Positions 1 through 8,880 are shown, counted from the first letter of the stretch. The stretch is DNA of 64,000 nucleotides from Caballeronia cordobensis (GCF_001544575.2 NZ_FCNY02000007.1:248001-312000); one strand, 5' to 3'. Notes: a model not told the origin generated them from the sequence alone. Translations and numbers: made by a program.

Positions 1-1
1 T

Positions 2-934
2 GCCCGCCAACGTATCGAAGGGCGCGCGCTCGTCACGCCGCTCGTCCAGTCGATGGCGCTCTCGCGTGCCGCGGGCGTGCCGGTTCATCTGAAGCTCGAA
101 ACGTTGCAACCCACCGGCAGCTTCAAACTGCGCGGCGCGACCAATGCGCTTGCGCAGATTGCCGAGGCGGGATGCACGCGCGTGGTCACTGCATCGACGG
201 GCAATCATGGCCGCGCCGTTGCGCATGCGGCGCGCGCGCTCGGCATCGAAGCGGCGGTGTGCATGTCGTCGCTCGTGCCGAAAAACAAGGTCGATGCCGT
301 GGCTGCGCTCGGCGCGCGTGTCGTGATTGCGGGCAAGAGCCAGGACGATGCGCAGGTCGAAGCGCAACGTCTCGTGCGCGAGGAAGGCTATGCCTTCGTG
401 CCGCCTTTCGACGATGAACGCGTGATCGCGGGACAGGCCACCATCGGCCTCGAAATTCTCGAAACCTTGCCCGATGCGGCGAGCATCGTCGTGCCCTTGT
501 CGGGCGGCGGACTCTTCAGTGGTGTCGCGTTCGCTGCGAAGCACATTCGCCGCGACGTGAAGATGATCGGTGTGTCGATGGAGCGCGGCGCCGCGATGCA
601 CGCGAGTCTCGCGGCCGGCAAGCCCGTATTCGTCGATGAACTCGAAACGCTGGCCGATTCGCTCGGCGGCGGCATCGGCCTCGATAACCGGCATACCTTC
701 ACCATGACGCGCGATCTCATCGACGACGTCGTGCTGCTCGATGAAGTATCGATCGCGCGCGGCATCGTGCATGCGTATTGCGAGGAGCGGCTCGTCGTCG
801 AAGGTGCGGCGGCGGTCGGCATGGCGGCGCTGCTCGATGGCGCGATCGAAACGCAGGGCGGGCCGATCGTCATTGTCGTGAGCGGCAGCAACATCGATAT
901 CGAAACACATCGTCGCCTGATCGGAGCGGCCTAA
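2..934 (+). CDS. eutB: Ectoine/hydroxyectoine utilization dehydratase EutB (5' partial)
   Basis: This is a PLP-dependent threonine/serine-dehydratase-like enzyme. In ectoine loci it is thought to act on a hydroxyectoine-derived intermediate. The reading frame is open from base 2, so the first residues lie outside the window, and the ATG at 53 is internal. The PLP-lysine motif TGSFKLRGA lies early in the protein and a glycine-rich phosphate loop (SGGGLFSG) lies near the middle, as in fold-type II enzymes. Four bases separate it from eutC, and the eutC-doeA-doeB-doeX order downstream fixes the assignment over a generic threonine dehydratase. It is not the ethanolamine ammonia-lyase EutB found at the other end of this window. 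Confidence 0.9.
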   Translation, partial: ARQRIEGRALVTPLVQSMALSRAAGVPVHLKLETLQPTGSFKLRGATNALAQIAEAGCTRVVTASTGNHGRAVAHAARALGIEAAVCMSSLVPKNKVDAVAALGARVVIAGKSQDDAQVEAQRLVREEGYAFVPPFDDERVIAGQATIGLEILETLPDAASIVVPLSGGGLFSGVAFAAKHIRRDVKMIGVSMERGAAMHASLAAGKPVFVDELETLADSLGGGIGLDNRHTFTMTRDLIDDVVLLDEVSIARGIVHAYCEERLVVEGAAAVGMAALLDGAIETQGGPIVIVVSGSNIDIETHRRLIGAA

Positions 935-938
935 CTTC

Positions 939-1943
939 ATGTCCAACATCGACACTTCCACCGTTTTGCTCGGGCAGGCGCAATTGCGCAAGCTCGTGCC
1001 GCTCGACCTCGACGCGATCGAACAAGTCGAAGCCGCGTTCAAGTCGCTCGCGACCGAAGCCGTTGCGATGCCGCCGATTTTGCGTCTCGACATTCCCGAG
1101 CACGCCGGCGAAGTCGATGTAAAAACCGCTTATTTGCCGCGCTTTCCGAGCTTCGCCATCAAGGTGAGTCCGGGCTTCTTCGACAATCCGTCGCTCGGCC
1201 TGCCGAGTTTGAATGGCCTGATGCTGGTGCTGTCGGCGCGCACGGGCCTCACGGAAGCGGTTTTGCTCGATAACGGTTATCTCACCGCGGTGCGCACGGC
1301 GGCGGCGGGCGCGGTCGCATCGCGCTGGCTTGCGCGCAAGGACGCGAAGCGCGTCGCGATCATCGGCGCGGGCGAGCAGGCGCGCTTGCAACTGAAGGCC
1401 TTGCGTCTCGTGCGTGATATCGATCATGTGACGGTGTGGGCGCGCGAGCGCGATCGCGCAGTGCAGTTCGCGCGCGAATGCGACGGCATCGATTGCGATG
1501 TCGCGGATAGCGTGAGCAGTGCGCTGAAGCGTGCCGACATCGCCATCACGACGACACCGAGTCGCGAACCTTTGATTCATGCGCGCGATCTGCATCCCGG
1601 CCTGCATATCACGGCGATGGGATCGGATGCCGAGCACAAGAACGAAATCGCGCCGGACGTGTTCGCGAGAGCGCGCTACGTCTGCGACCGCCTGCAGCAA
1701 GTGCGCGTGCTGGGCGAACTGCATCATGCGATCGAGGCAGGCATGATCGATGCCGGTGCGTCGTTCGCCGAACTCGGGCAAGTGATCGCGCAACAGGCGC
1801 CCGGCCGCACGAACGACGACGAAGTGACCGTGTGCGATCTCACCGGCACGGGCGCGCAGGACACCGCGATTGCAACGTTAGCGATTCAGCGTGCGCGCGC
1901 GGCCAAGGCAGGAACCATTTTCCACAACGATGTGACCGCTTGA
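939..1943 (+). CDS. eutC: Ectoine utilization protein EutC, ornithine-cyclodeaminase family
   Basis: This 334-residue member of the ornithine cyclodeaminase / mu-crystallin family is the usual partner of EutB in hydroxyectoine breakdown. The two probably convert a hydroxylated diaminobutyrate derivative so it can join the ectoine route; that role comes from the family, not from this sequence. A Rossmann NAD(P) loop (IIGAGEQARL) follows the family's substrate-side region with lysine in KVSPGFF. The ATG lies 4 bp after eutB and the stop 11 bp before doeA, so the genes should be co-transcribed. A second family member, a probable pyrroline-2-carboxylate reductase, lies near 33 kb. Confidence 0.9.
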   Translation: MSNIDTSTVLLGQAQLRKLVPLDLDAIEQVEAAFKSLATEAVAMPPILRLDIPEHAGEVDVKTAYLPRFPSFAIKVSPGFFDNPSLGLPSLNGLMLVLSARTGLTEAVLLDNGYLTAVRTAAAGAVASRWLARKDAKRVAIIGAGEQARLQLKALRLVRDIDHVTVWARERDRAVQFARECDGIDCDVADSVSSALKRADIAITTTPSREPLIHARDLHPGLHITAMGSDAEHKNEIAPDVFARARYVCDRLQQVRVLGELHHAIEAGMIDAGASFAELGQVIAQQAPGRTNDDEVTVCDLTGTGAQDTAIATLAIQRARAAKAGTIFHNDVTA

Positions 1944-1954
1944 TAGAGGGGACG

Positions 1955-3172
1955 ATGTCCGAAATCATGCAAGACAAGAAAGGCGAGGCGCCTGTGGTAC
2001 GCCTGCCGTTCGAGCGCAGCGAATACGACGCGCGTATCGCGAAGACGCGGCGCGCGATGGAGAAGGCGGGCGTCGATCTGTTGATCGTGACCGATCCGAC
2101 CAACATGGCGTGGCTCACGGGCTATGACGGCTGGTCCTTCTATGTACACCAGTGCGTGCTGCTCGCGATGGACGGCGAGCCGGTCTGGTACGGTCGCGGT
2201 CAGGATGCGAACGGGGCAAAGCGCACGGTGTTCATGAAGCACGAGAATATCATCGGGTATCCTGATCATTACGTGCAATCGACGCTGCACCATCCGATGG
2301 ACTATCTCTCCACCGAAGTGATCGCCGCGCGCGGCTGGGATGGCAAGCGCATCGGCGTGGAGATGGATAACTACTACTTCAGCGCGAAGGCCTATGCGTC
2401 GCTGACGCAGCATCTTCCGAGCGCGAAGTTCGTCGATGCGACTGCGCTCGTCAACTGGCAGCGTGCGGTGAAGTCGCCGCGCGAGATCGAATACATGCGC
2501 GTGGCTGCGCGTATCGTCGAAAAGATGCATGCGCGCATTCTCGACAAGGTCGAGCCGGGCATGAAGAAAAGCGATCTCGTCGCGCAGATTTACGAAGCGG
2601 GCATCACGGGCGTGGAAGGCTATGGCGGCGATTATCCCGCCATCGTGCCGCTGCTGCCGACCGGTTCCGATGCCGCCGCGCCGCATCTCACATGGGACGA
2701 CTCGGCCTTCACCGCGAACGCGGGCACGTTCTTCGAAATCGCGGGATGCTTCAAGCGTTATCACTGCCCGCTGTCGCGCACGGTGTATCTCGGACGCCCG
2801 CCGCTGCATTTCATCGAAGGCGAGAAGGCGGTGGTCGAAGGCATCGAAGCGGGTCTTGCGATGGCGAAGCCGGGCAACAAGACCGAGGATATCGCCAATG
2901 CGTTCTTCGCGGTGCTGGCCAAGTTCGGCGTCGAAAAGAACAGCCGTTGCGGTTATCCGATCGGGGCGAGTTATCCGCCGGACTGGGGCGAGCGCACGAT
3001 GAGCCTGCGTCCGGGGGACAAGACTGTCCTCGAACCCGGCATGACGTTTCACTTCATGCCGGGGCTGTGGCTCGACGACTGGGGCCTCGAAATCACGGAG
3101 AGCATCCTGATTACCGATACCGGCGTCGAGACCTTTTGCAACACGCCTCGAAAACTGTTCGTGAAGGAGTAA
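1955..3172 (+). CDS. doeA: Ectoine hydrolase DoeA
   Basis: DoeA opens the ectoine ring to give N-acetyl-L-2,4-diaminobutyrate, the first step of ectoine breakdown in the cytoplasm. The 405-residue product has the creatinase-type N-terminal domain followed by the M24 pita-bread fold. The usual M24 metal-binding aspartates are not evident around FEIAGCFKRYH and PLSRTVYLG, which fits a metal-independent, creatinase-like enzyme. I chose the ATG at 1955 because an upstream purine-rich TAGAGGGGAC stretch provides a ribosome site. A longer frame opens at 1832 but runs inside eutC. The gene is 4 bp from doeB. Confidence 0.93.
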   Translation: MSEIMQDKKGEAPVVRLPFERSEYDARIAKTRRAMEKAGVDLLIVTDPTNMAWLTGYDGWSFYVHQCVLLAMDGEPVWYGRGQDANGAKRTVFMKHENIIGYPDHYVQSTLHHPMDYLSTEVIAARGWDGKRIGVEMDNYYFSAKAYASLTQHLPSAKFVDATALVNWQRAVKSPREIEYMRVAARIVEKMHARILDKVEPGMKKSDLVAQIYEAGITGVEGYGGDYPAIVPLLPTGSDAAAPHLTWDDSAFTANAGTFFEIAGCFKRYHCPLSRTVYLGRPPLHFIEGEKAVVEGIEAGLAMAKPGNKTEDIANAFFAVLAKFGVEKNSRCGYPIGASYPPDWGERTMSLRPGDKTVLEPGMTFHFMPGLWLDDWGLEITESILITDTGVETFCNTPRKLFVKE

Positions 3173-3176
3173 CACG

Positions 3177-4199
3177 ATGCGCGCGTCACCGATCAGCCCG
3201 ACCGTCGATTTCGACGCCGAAGGCGTTCAGCACGGCTTTCTGAAACTGCCGTACTCGCGCAACGATTCCGCCTGGGGCGCCGTGATGATTCCGGTCACCG
3301 TGATCAAGCACGGCGACGGACCGACTGCGCTGCTCACGGGCGGCAATCACGGCGACGAATACGAAGGGCCGATCGCGCTGGCGAAGCTCGCATCGACGTT
3401 GAAGGCAGGCGACGTGAACGGTCGAGTGATCATCGTGCCGTACATGAACTACCCGGCGTTTCGCGCGGGCGCGCGCACCTCACCGATCGATGCGGGCAAC
3501 CTGAATCGCAGCTTTCCCGGCAAGCCGGACGGCACGGTGACGGAGAAGATCGCGGATTACTTCCAGCGTCATTTGCTGCCGCTCGCCGATTACGTGCTCG
3601 ATATTCACGCGGGTGGCCGCACGCTCGATTTCCTGCCGTTCGCGGCGATACACGTGCTCGACGACGCGACACAGCAATCGCGCTGCGAAGCCGCGATGCG
3701 CGCATTTGGCGCGCCGTATTCGATGCGCATGCTCGAACTCGACAGCATCGGGCTTTACGACAGCGCGGCGGAAGAAGCGGGCAAGGTATTCGTATCGACG
3801 GAACTGGGCGGCGGCGGATCGTCGACGGCGAAGAGCGTGGCGATCGCGGAGCGGGGCGTGTATGGCTTTCTCGCTTATGCGGGCATCATCGAGAAATCGG
3901 TGGTGCAGGGCGAAGCGCGCACGACGACGCTGCTCGATATGCCCGATGGTTCGTGCTACACCACGAGCGAACATACGGGCCTGCTCGAAATGTGCCGCGA
4001 TCTCGGCGATAGCGTGAAAACCGGCGACGTGCTCGCGCGCGTGTATGACATTGCGCGCACGGGCGAGCCTGCGATCGAGTATCGTGCGAAGCGTGATGGA
4101 CTGCTTGCGGCGCGGCATTTTCCGGGCCTCGTGCAGACGGGCGATACCGTGGCTGTCGTGGCGGATATCGTCGAACGCAACATTGCCGTGAGCGTATAA
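3177..4199 (+). CDS. doeB: N-alpha-acetyl-L-2,4-diaminobutyrate deacetylase DoeB
   Basis: DoeB removes the acetyl group from the DoeA product to yield L-2,4-diaminobutyrate. The 340-residue protein belongs to the AstE/AspA zinc carboxypeptidase-like family. The zinc motif GGNHGDEYEGP (His and Glu ligands) is near residue 57 and the third ligand lies in DIHAGG near residue 143. The start follows a GAAGGAG ribosome site that overlaps the end of doeA. Only one base separates its stop from the TTG start proposed for doeX, which supports translational coupling. Confidence 0.93.
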   Translation: MRASPISPTVDFDAEGVQHGFLKLPYSRNDSAWGAVMIPVTVIKHGDGPTALLTGGNHGDEYEGPIALAKLASTLKAGDVNGRVIIVPYMNYPAFRAGARTSPIDAGNLNRSFPGKPDGTVTEKIADYFQRHLLPLADYVLDIHAGGRTLDFLPFAAIHVLDDATQQSRCEAAMRAFGAPYSMRMLELDSIGLYDSAAEEAGKVFVSTELGGGGSSTAKSVAIAERGVYGFLAYAGIIEKSVVQGEARTTTLLDMPDGSCYTTSEHTGLLEMCRDLGDSVKTGDVLARVYDIARTGEPAIEYRAKRDGLLAARHFPGLVQTGDTVAVVADIVERNIAVSV

Positions 4200-4200
4200 G

Positions 4201-4683
4201 TTGATCAAGCTCGACCGCTACGATCTGGCCATTCTGCGCATCCTTGCGCGGGATGGCCGCATTACGAAATCGCGCCTGGCCGAAGAGGTGAATCTTTCCA
4301 TCTCGCCGGCGTGGGAGCGTGTGAAGAAACTCGAAGACAGCGGACTGATACGCGGCTATCGCGCGGATATCGATTGGGCGGCGGCTTTCAAGGGCAGCCG
4401 TATCGTTGTTGAGGTGACGCTTTCGCGTCATACCGCGCAGGATATGCGGCGATTCGAGGAGCGGGTTTTAGGGGCTTCCGAGATTGTGCAGTGTTATGCC
4501 ACCGGGGGGGGGGTGGATTATGTGCTGCATGTCGTGGCGCGGGATATCGATCATTATCAAAGGTTCATTGATTCGTTGCTCGTCGAGGAGTTGGGGATTG
4601 AGAGGTACTTTACTTATATTGTGACTAAGGTTGTTAAGGACTTTGGCGAGGGGGCGCCGGAGTGGGGGGATAGCTTCGGTTGA
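4201..4683 (+). CDS. doeX: Lrp/AsnC-family regulator DoeX
   Basis: DoeX is the Lrp/AsnC regulator typically found in ectoine catabolic clusters and probably senses a pathway intermediate. The 160-residue protein has an N-terminal winged helix-turn-helix (LDRYDLAILRILARDGRI onward) and a C-terminal RAM/AsnC ligand domain. The start is TTG, one base after doeB; no upstream ATG fits the family. Two oddities stand out. A run of ten G at 4504-4513 encodes GGG in frame, and the last 60 or so codons drift to G/T-rich, non-preferred codons (AGG, ATT, ACT, GTT, TTT) towards the inverted repeat that follows. The frame stays intact and aligns with the family through both. Confidence 0.9.
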   Translation: MIKLDRYDLAILRILARDGRITKSRLAEEVNLSISPAWERVKKLEDSGLIRGYRADIDWAAAFKGSRIVVEVTLSRHTAQDMRRFEERVLGASEIVQCYATGGGVDYVLHVVARDIDHYQRFIDSLLVEELGIERYFTYIVTKVVKDFGEGAPEWGDSFG

Positions 4684-4710
4684 TTTTTGCGTTGAACTTG
4701 TTTTCTTGTC

Positions 4711-5278
4711 GGTCTATTAGCACTGCCCCTCCCCGGGGCGGGGGTAACTTTCTTTGCTGCTGCAAAGAAAGTCACCAAAGAAAGCAGCTTTGTCACCGCC
4801 CGCGGTCACATGCAGTTTGGCCATTTTTCTCCTCGGGGAACGGCCCTCGCCTAAAGAGTGCCCCCATAGGCCCAATCGGGCTTGGATCGCGCACGGTCCG
4901 TCACATCGCACCGCTCAACGAATCGGTACAGCCATTTCAAGCTCCAGCCCGCTTCGCGGCCGACGGGTCAATCGGGTATGCGTGCGCGCTCGCCTTCCGT
5001 TGGTTTCCCTTGCATACCCCACGGCAGCGCGTAGCGCTGTGCCGAAGCTATTTTGTGCTGAACCAGTGCGCTTCGCGCACTGGCTTGTCAGACCGTGCGC
5101 GATCCACGCCCGGTTGGGCCTGTGAGGGCACTCGTTAGGCGAGGGCCGTTCCCCGAGGAGAAAAATGGCCAACGTGCGTGTGACCGCGGGCGGTGAGAGA
5201 GCTGCTTTCTTTGGTGACTTTCTTTGCAGCAGCAAAGAAAGTTACCCCCGCCCCGGGGAGGGGCAGTGCTAATAGACC
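4711..5278. repeat. Large inverted repeat, two 188-bp arms around a 192-bp spacer
   Basis: The left arm is 4711-4898 and the right arm 5091-5278. Aligned by eye as reverse complements they differ at 10 of 188 positions with no gaps, and the outer 78 bp are identical. Each arm holds its own hairpin: ACTTTCTTTGC pairs with GCAAAGAAAGT across a 4-nt loop at 4747-4772, mirrored on the right. The spacer carries smaller stems, such as CCAGTGCG/CGCACTGG at 5063-5083. No transposase or convincing gene lies inside. The element splits doeX from doeC and may act as a terminator, an attenuator or a non-autonomous mobile or REP-like element; the sequence alone does not say which. Confidence 0.9.
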
Positions 5279-5439
5279 AACACGAATACAAGCTTCCAGA
5301 AAAGCCAAACCAAAACACCGAAGCAAACAGAAAAAACACCAACCCCAGCCCCGAATAACAAAAAACCCAAACCCCAAAACGTCCATAAACTGACAAACAT
5401 CGAATCAACTAAAGCGAAACGAAACGCAAGGAGACGACC
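5279..5439 (+). other. A/C-rich leader between inverted repeat and doeC
   Basis: This gene-free stretch is strikingly poor in G and T on the plus strand: by hand count 103 of the 122 bases from 5279 to 5400 are A or C. Such a transcript would be almost unstructured. An AAGGAGACGACC ribosome site closes it just before doeC. I could not name a convincing promoter within it. Confidence 0.55.
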
Positions 5440-6918
5440 ATGCTTCTAGGCCATCCCGTCCTATTCAAATCCCTTTGCTATGTCGACGGCCGCTGGATCC
5501 ACAGCGACAGCGCCGCCTCCATCGCGGTGACGAACCCCGCGGATCAAAACGTCATCGGCCATGTCCCGATGCTCGACAAGGCGCAAATCAAAAGCTCGAT
5601 CGATGCCGCCGACCGCGCATTCCAGTCATGGCGCTGGATGCCGCAGCAAAAACGCAGCGCACTGCTGCTCCGCTGGCATGAACTGATCATGCGTCATCAG
5701 TCGGATCTCGCGGGCATTCTGTCGCTCGAACAAGGCAAGCCGCTCGCCGAGTCGAAAGGGGAAATCCCCTACGCGGCAAGCTTCGTCGAATGGTTCGCGA
5801 ACGAAGCAAAACGTCTCTCGGGCCGCACGATTCCCACGCATATCGACGGCGCGCATCTCGGCACGATCATGGAACCGGTCGGGGTCGCGGCGCTCATCAC
5901 GCCCTGGAATTTCCCCGTCGCAATGATCACGCGCAAGGCCGCGGCGGCCATCGCCGCAGGCTGCACGGTGGTCGTCAAGCCCGCGCACGAAACGCCGTTC
6001 TCCGCGATCGCGCTCGCGCAACTCGCGGAAGAAGCAGGCTTCCCGCCGGGCGTGTTCAACGTCGTGATCGGCGAGCCGCACATGGCGATGGAAACGCTCG
6101 TGAGCGATACACGCGTGCGCGCCGTCAGCTTCACAGGCTCGACGCGTGTCGGCAATCTCGTCGCGCAAACGGCGGCGCAATCGGGCATCAAGAAGGTGGC
6201 GCTCGAACTGGGCGGCAATGCACCTTTCATCGTCACGGAAGACGCCGACCTGGAACAGGCCGTGCGCGTGGCAGTGGGCGCGAAGTTCCAGACGTCCGGT
6301 CAGGATTGCTGCGCCGCGAACCGCATTCTGGTTGCGCGTCCGCTCTACGAGCAATTCGTCGAACGCTATACGGAAGCGGTCAAGGCACTCAAAGTAGGGA
6401 CTGCCTTCGAAGCGAATGTCGATGTCGGTCCGCTCATGCATCAGGCCGCATTCGATTCGACCGTGGCACGCATCGACGACGCGAAAGCGCAAGGCGCGCG
6501 CATCACCGTCGGCGGCAAGGCGCATGCGCTCGGTGGCTGGTTTTATGAACCGACCGTCGTCGCCGATGCCAAACCCGGCATGCGTATCTACGACGAAGAG
6601 AACTTCGCGCCGATCTCCGCGATTTCCCCGTTCGATACGCTCGACGAAGCCGTCACGCGCGCCAACGATACCGAATACGGCCTCGCGGCGTATATCTGCG
6701 CGACGCGCATCGACACGATCTTTCAACTCGTGCGCCGCCTCGATTTCGCGATGGTGTCGGTCAATGGCGTGAAATTCACCGGCGCGCCGATTCCCTTCGG
6801 CGGCATGAAGGCATCGGGTCTCGGCCGCGAAGGCGGTGCGGAAGGCTTCGAGCCCTTCGTCGAAACGAAATACTTCTGCCTCGGCAATCTCGGCCTGCCG
6901 CTCACGAGCGCGGCCTGA
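5440..6918 (+). CDS. doeC: Aspartate-semialdehyde dehydrogenase DoeC (ALDH superfamily)
   Basis: DoeC oxidises L-aspartate-4-semialdehyde to aspartate with NAD(P), the last step of ectoine breakdown. The 492-residue length is normal for the ALDH family. Visible motifs are TPWNFPVAM, the glutamate in LELGGNAPF, the nucleophilic cysteine in SGQDCCAANR and the C-terminal PFGGMKASGLGREGG. By sequence alone a succinate-semialdehyde dehydrogenase is the main alternative; the doeD neighbour 46 bp downstream and the upstream doeABX genes favour DoeC. The start has a good AAGGAG site. Confidence 0.88.
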   Translation: MLLGHPVLFKSLCYVDGRWIHSDSAASIAVTNPADQNVIGHVPMLDKAQIKSSIDAADRAFQSWRWMPQQKRSALLLRWHELIMRHQSDLAGILSLEQGKPLAESKGEIPYAASFVEWFANEAKRLSGRTIPTHIDGAHLGTIMEPVGVAALITPWNFPVAMITRKAAAAIAAGCTVVVKPAHETPFSAIALAQLAEEAGFPPGVFNVVIGEPHMAMETLVSDTRVRAVSFTGSTRVGNLVAQTAAQSGIKKVALELGGNAPFIVTEDADLEQAVRVAVGAKFQTSGQDCCAANRILVARPLYEQFVERYTEAVKALKVGTAFEANVDVGPLMHQAAFDSTVARIDDAKAQGARITVGGKAHALGGWFYEPTVVADAKPGMRIYDEENFAPISAISPFDTLDEAVTRANDTEYGLAAYICATRIDTIFQLVRRLDFAMVSVNGVKFTGAPIPFGGMKASGLGREGGAEGFEPFVETKYFCLGNLGLPLTSAA

Positions 6919-6964
6919 AAGAACTATCCTCAAAGACACGCATCATCGAATCAAGGAGAAGCAC

Positions 6965-8383
6965 ATGACCCAGCAAAAACAATCGCTCGACCAGTTGTTC
7001 GCCGAAGACCGCGCGCACTTCATGCACCCGTCCACGCACGCGCAGGATCACGCGAGCGGCGCGCTGCCCGGCAAGATCGTCACGGGCGCGAAGGGGATTC
7101 GCATCGAGGATCATCAAGGCAAAAGTTATATCGATGCATTCGCCGGGCTCTATTGCGTGAATATCGGTTATGGCCGCACCGAAGTGGCCGAGGCCATCTA
7201 TGAGCAGGCGAAGAAGCTCGCGTATTACCACACCTATGTCGGGCACTCGACGGATACGATCATCGAGTTGTCCTCACGCATCATCGACTGGTCGCCCGAA
7301 GGCATGAAGAAGGTGTACTACGGCATGTCGGGGTCCGATGCGAATGAAACGCAGATCAAGATCGTCTGGTACTACAACAATGTGCTCGGCCGTCCGAACA
7401 AGAAGAAGATCATTTCGCGCGAGCGCGGCTATCACGGTTCGGGCATCGTGACGGGCAGTCTCACGGGCTTGCCGAGCTTTCACCAGAACTTCGATCTGCC
7501 CGTCGATCGCGTGAAGCATACGGTGTGTCCGCACTGGTATCGCAAAGCGCCGGCCGGCATGAGCGAAACGCAATTCACGGCATACTGCGTCGAAGAGCTG
7601 GAAAAGCTGATCGCCAGGGAAGGCGCGGATACGATCGCCGCTTTCATCGCCGAGCCGGTGATGGGCACGGGCGGCATCATCGCGCCGCCGCAAGGTTACT
7701 GGGAAGCGATTCAGGACGTGCTGCGCAAGCACGATATCCTGTTGATCTCCGATGAAGTCGTATGCGGCTTCGGACGTCTCGGCTCGAAGATGGGCGCGCA
7801 GCACTTCGGCATCAAGCCGGATCTCATCACGGTCGCGAAGGGGCTGACGAGCGCGTATGCGCCGCTGTCGGGCGTGATCGTCGGCGAAAAGGTGTGGGAC
7901 GTCATCGAGAAAGGCTCGAAGGAATTCGGCCCGATGGGTCATGGCTGGACGTACTCGGGACATCCGATTTGCGCGGCCGCGGCAATCGCCAATCTCGACA
8001 TCCTCGAACGCGAAAACCTCACGCAGAATGCCGCGGATGTCGGCGCTTACTTGCAGCAGCAGTTGCATACGGCATTCGATTCGCATCCGCTCGTCGGCGA
8101 AGTGCGTGGCGCGGGCATGCTCGCGGCGCTCGAATTCATGGCCGACAAGAACGCGCGCAAGCCCTTCGATGCGGCGTTGAAGGTCGGGCCGAAGGTCTCG
8201 GCGGCGGCGCTCGAACGCGGCGTGATCGCGCGCGCCATGCCGCATGGCGATATCCTCGGTTTCGCGCCGCCGCTCACGACGACGCGCGCCGAAGTGGATG
8301 AGATCGTCGGCATCGTGAAGCAGGCTGTCGATGCGGTGGCGAACGAAGTGATCGGCTCGGCGCTTGCGACGCAGGCTATCTGA
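6965..8383 (+). CDS. doeD: L-2,4-diaminobutyrate transaminase DoeD (class III aminotransferase)
   Basis: DoeD transfers the 4-amino group of L-2,4-diaminobutyrate, giving aspartate semialdehyde for DoeC. The 472-residue product is a PLP class III aminotransferase, with SDEVVCGFGR (PLP-binding Asp) and the Schiff-base lysine in TVAKGLTSAY. The ATG at 6965 follows AAGGAGAAGCAC; an upstream in-frame ATG at 6836 lies within doeC. Gene order places it as the last gene of the ectoine locus, and a strong terminator follows 25 bp after its stop. Confidence 0.9.
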   Translation: MTQQKQSLDQLFAEDRAHFMHPSTHAQDHASGALPGKIVTGAKGIRIEDHQGKSYIDAFAGLYCVNIGYGRTEVAEAIYEQAKKLAYYHTYVGHSTDTIIELSSRIIDWSPEGMKKVYYGMSGSDANETQIKIVWYYNNVLGRPNKKKIISRERGYHGSGIVTGSLTGLPSFHQNFDLPVDRVKHTVCPHWYRKAPAGMSETQFTAYCVEELEKLIAREGADTIAAFIAEPVMGTGGIIAPPQGYWEAIQDVLRKHDILLISDEVVCGFGRLGSKMGAQHFGIKPDLITVAKGLTSAYAPLSGVIVGEKVWDVIEKGSKEFGPMGHGWTYSGHPICAAAAIANLDILERENLTQNAADVGAYLQQQLHTAFDSHPLVGEVRGAGMLAALEFMADKNARKPFDAALKVGPKVSAAALERGVIARAMPHGDILGFAPPLTTTRAEVDEIVGIVKQAVDAVANEVIGSALATQAI

Positions 8384-8408
8384 TTCTCGCAGCAAAAGCG
8401 GCACCACG

Positions 8409-8435
8409 GGCCCGCGCGCAAGCGCGGGCCTTTTC
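8409..8435 (+). terminator. Rho-independent terminator after doeD
   Basis: A perfect 9-bp GC stem, GGCCCGCGC (8409-8417) with GCGCGGGCC (8422-8430), encloses a GCAA tetraloop and is followed by TTTTC. It sits 25 bp past the doeD stop and should end the doeCD transcript. Confidence 0.85.
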
Positions 8436-8499
8436 ATTCGCAATGGAACTGGAATGCGCGTTGCTCATAGTTCTCCGATGACGTTCGAAAAGGAGAACC

Positions 8500-8829
8500 A
8501 TGATGAGCGAGAGCGAACAGCAAAGGGAAAGCACCGACAAACCTTTGGGCGATGCAGGCAGCGGCGCGAGCGGCGGCGGTTCCATCGGCAATACGCCGGG
8601 GCCGGGATCGGCGACGGGCGGCGATCCGAAGCAGGGCGTGCGCCAGCCGAATGCGGGTGAAATCGAACCGGAGAACCGTCGTCTGGATCAGCATCCGCAT
8701 CAGACGGCGGAAGTGCCGTATGGCTCGGGCAATGCGCCCGAAATTCCTGGAAAGGGCGGTCTGGATGCACAAAATGCCGATCAGCCCGATCCGGCGAACA
8801 AGCATACCGAACCGATCAGACGCGAATGA
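8500..8829 (+). CDS. Small hydrophilic, probably disordered protein
   Basis: This 109-residue product is unrecognised. It is rich in Gly, Ser, Pro, Asn, Gln and Glu, has no hydrophobic segment and no cysteine, and is likely intrinsically disordered. An AAGGAGAACC ribosome site precedes two tandem ATG codons (8500 and 8503), either of which could start it. It stands alone between the doeD terminator and a two-way terminator, so it is probably monocistronic. Similar short Gly/Pro-rich proteins are common in Burkholderiaceae, but I cannot assign a function. Confidence 0.7.
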   Translation: MMSESEQQRESTDKPLGDAGSGASGGGSIGNTPGPGSATGGDPKQGVRQPNAGEIEPENRRLDQHPHQTAEVPYGSGNAPEIPGKGGLDAQNADQPDPANKHTEPIRRE

Positions 8830-8852
8830 AATGCACTGTGACGCCAATAAAA

Positions 8853-8880
8853 CAAAACGGCCACTCACATGGCCGTTTTG
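8853..8880. terminator. Bidirectional terminator between the small CDS and pqqA
   Basis: An 11-bp stem, CAAAACGGCCA (8853-8863) with TGGCCGTTTTG (8870-8880), has a 6-nt loop. Plus-strand readthrough meets TTTTGTC. On the minus strand the stem is followed by TTTTGTTTTATT, a good U tract. It lies 10 bp past the pqqA stop and 23 bp past the plus-strand gene. Confidence 0.85.

Noticed and set aside
4504..4513. Possible frameshift in doeX at the G10 run
   Set aside because: The frame aligns with Lrp/AsnC family features on both sides of the run, so the gene is intact as read.
4680..5393. Open frames within the inverted-repeat arms
   Set aside because: The same frames appear mirrored because the arms are inverted copies. 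Composition is not protein-like and no ribosome sites fit.
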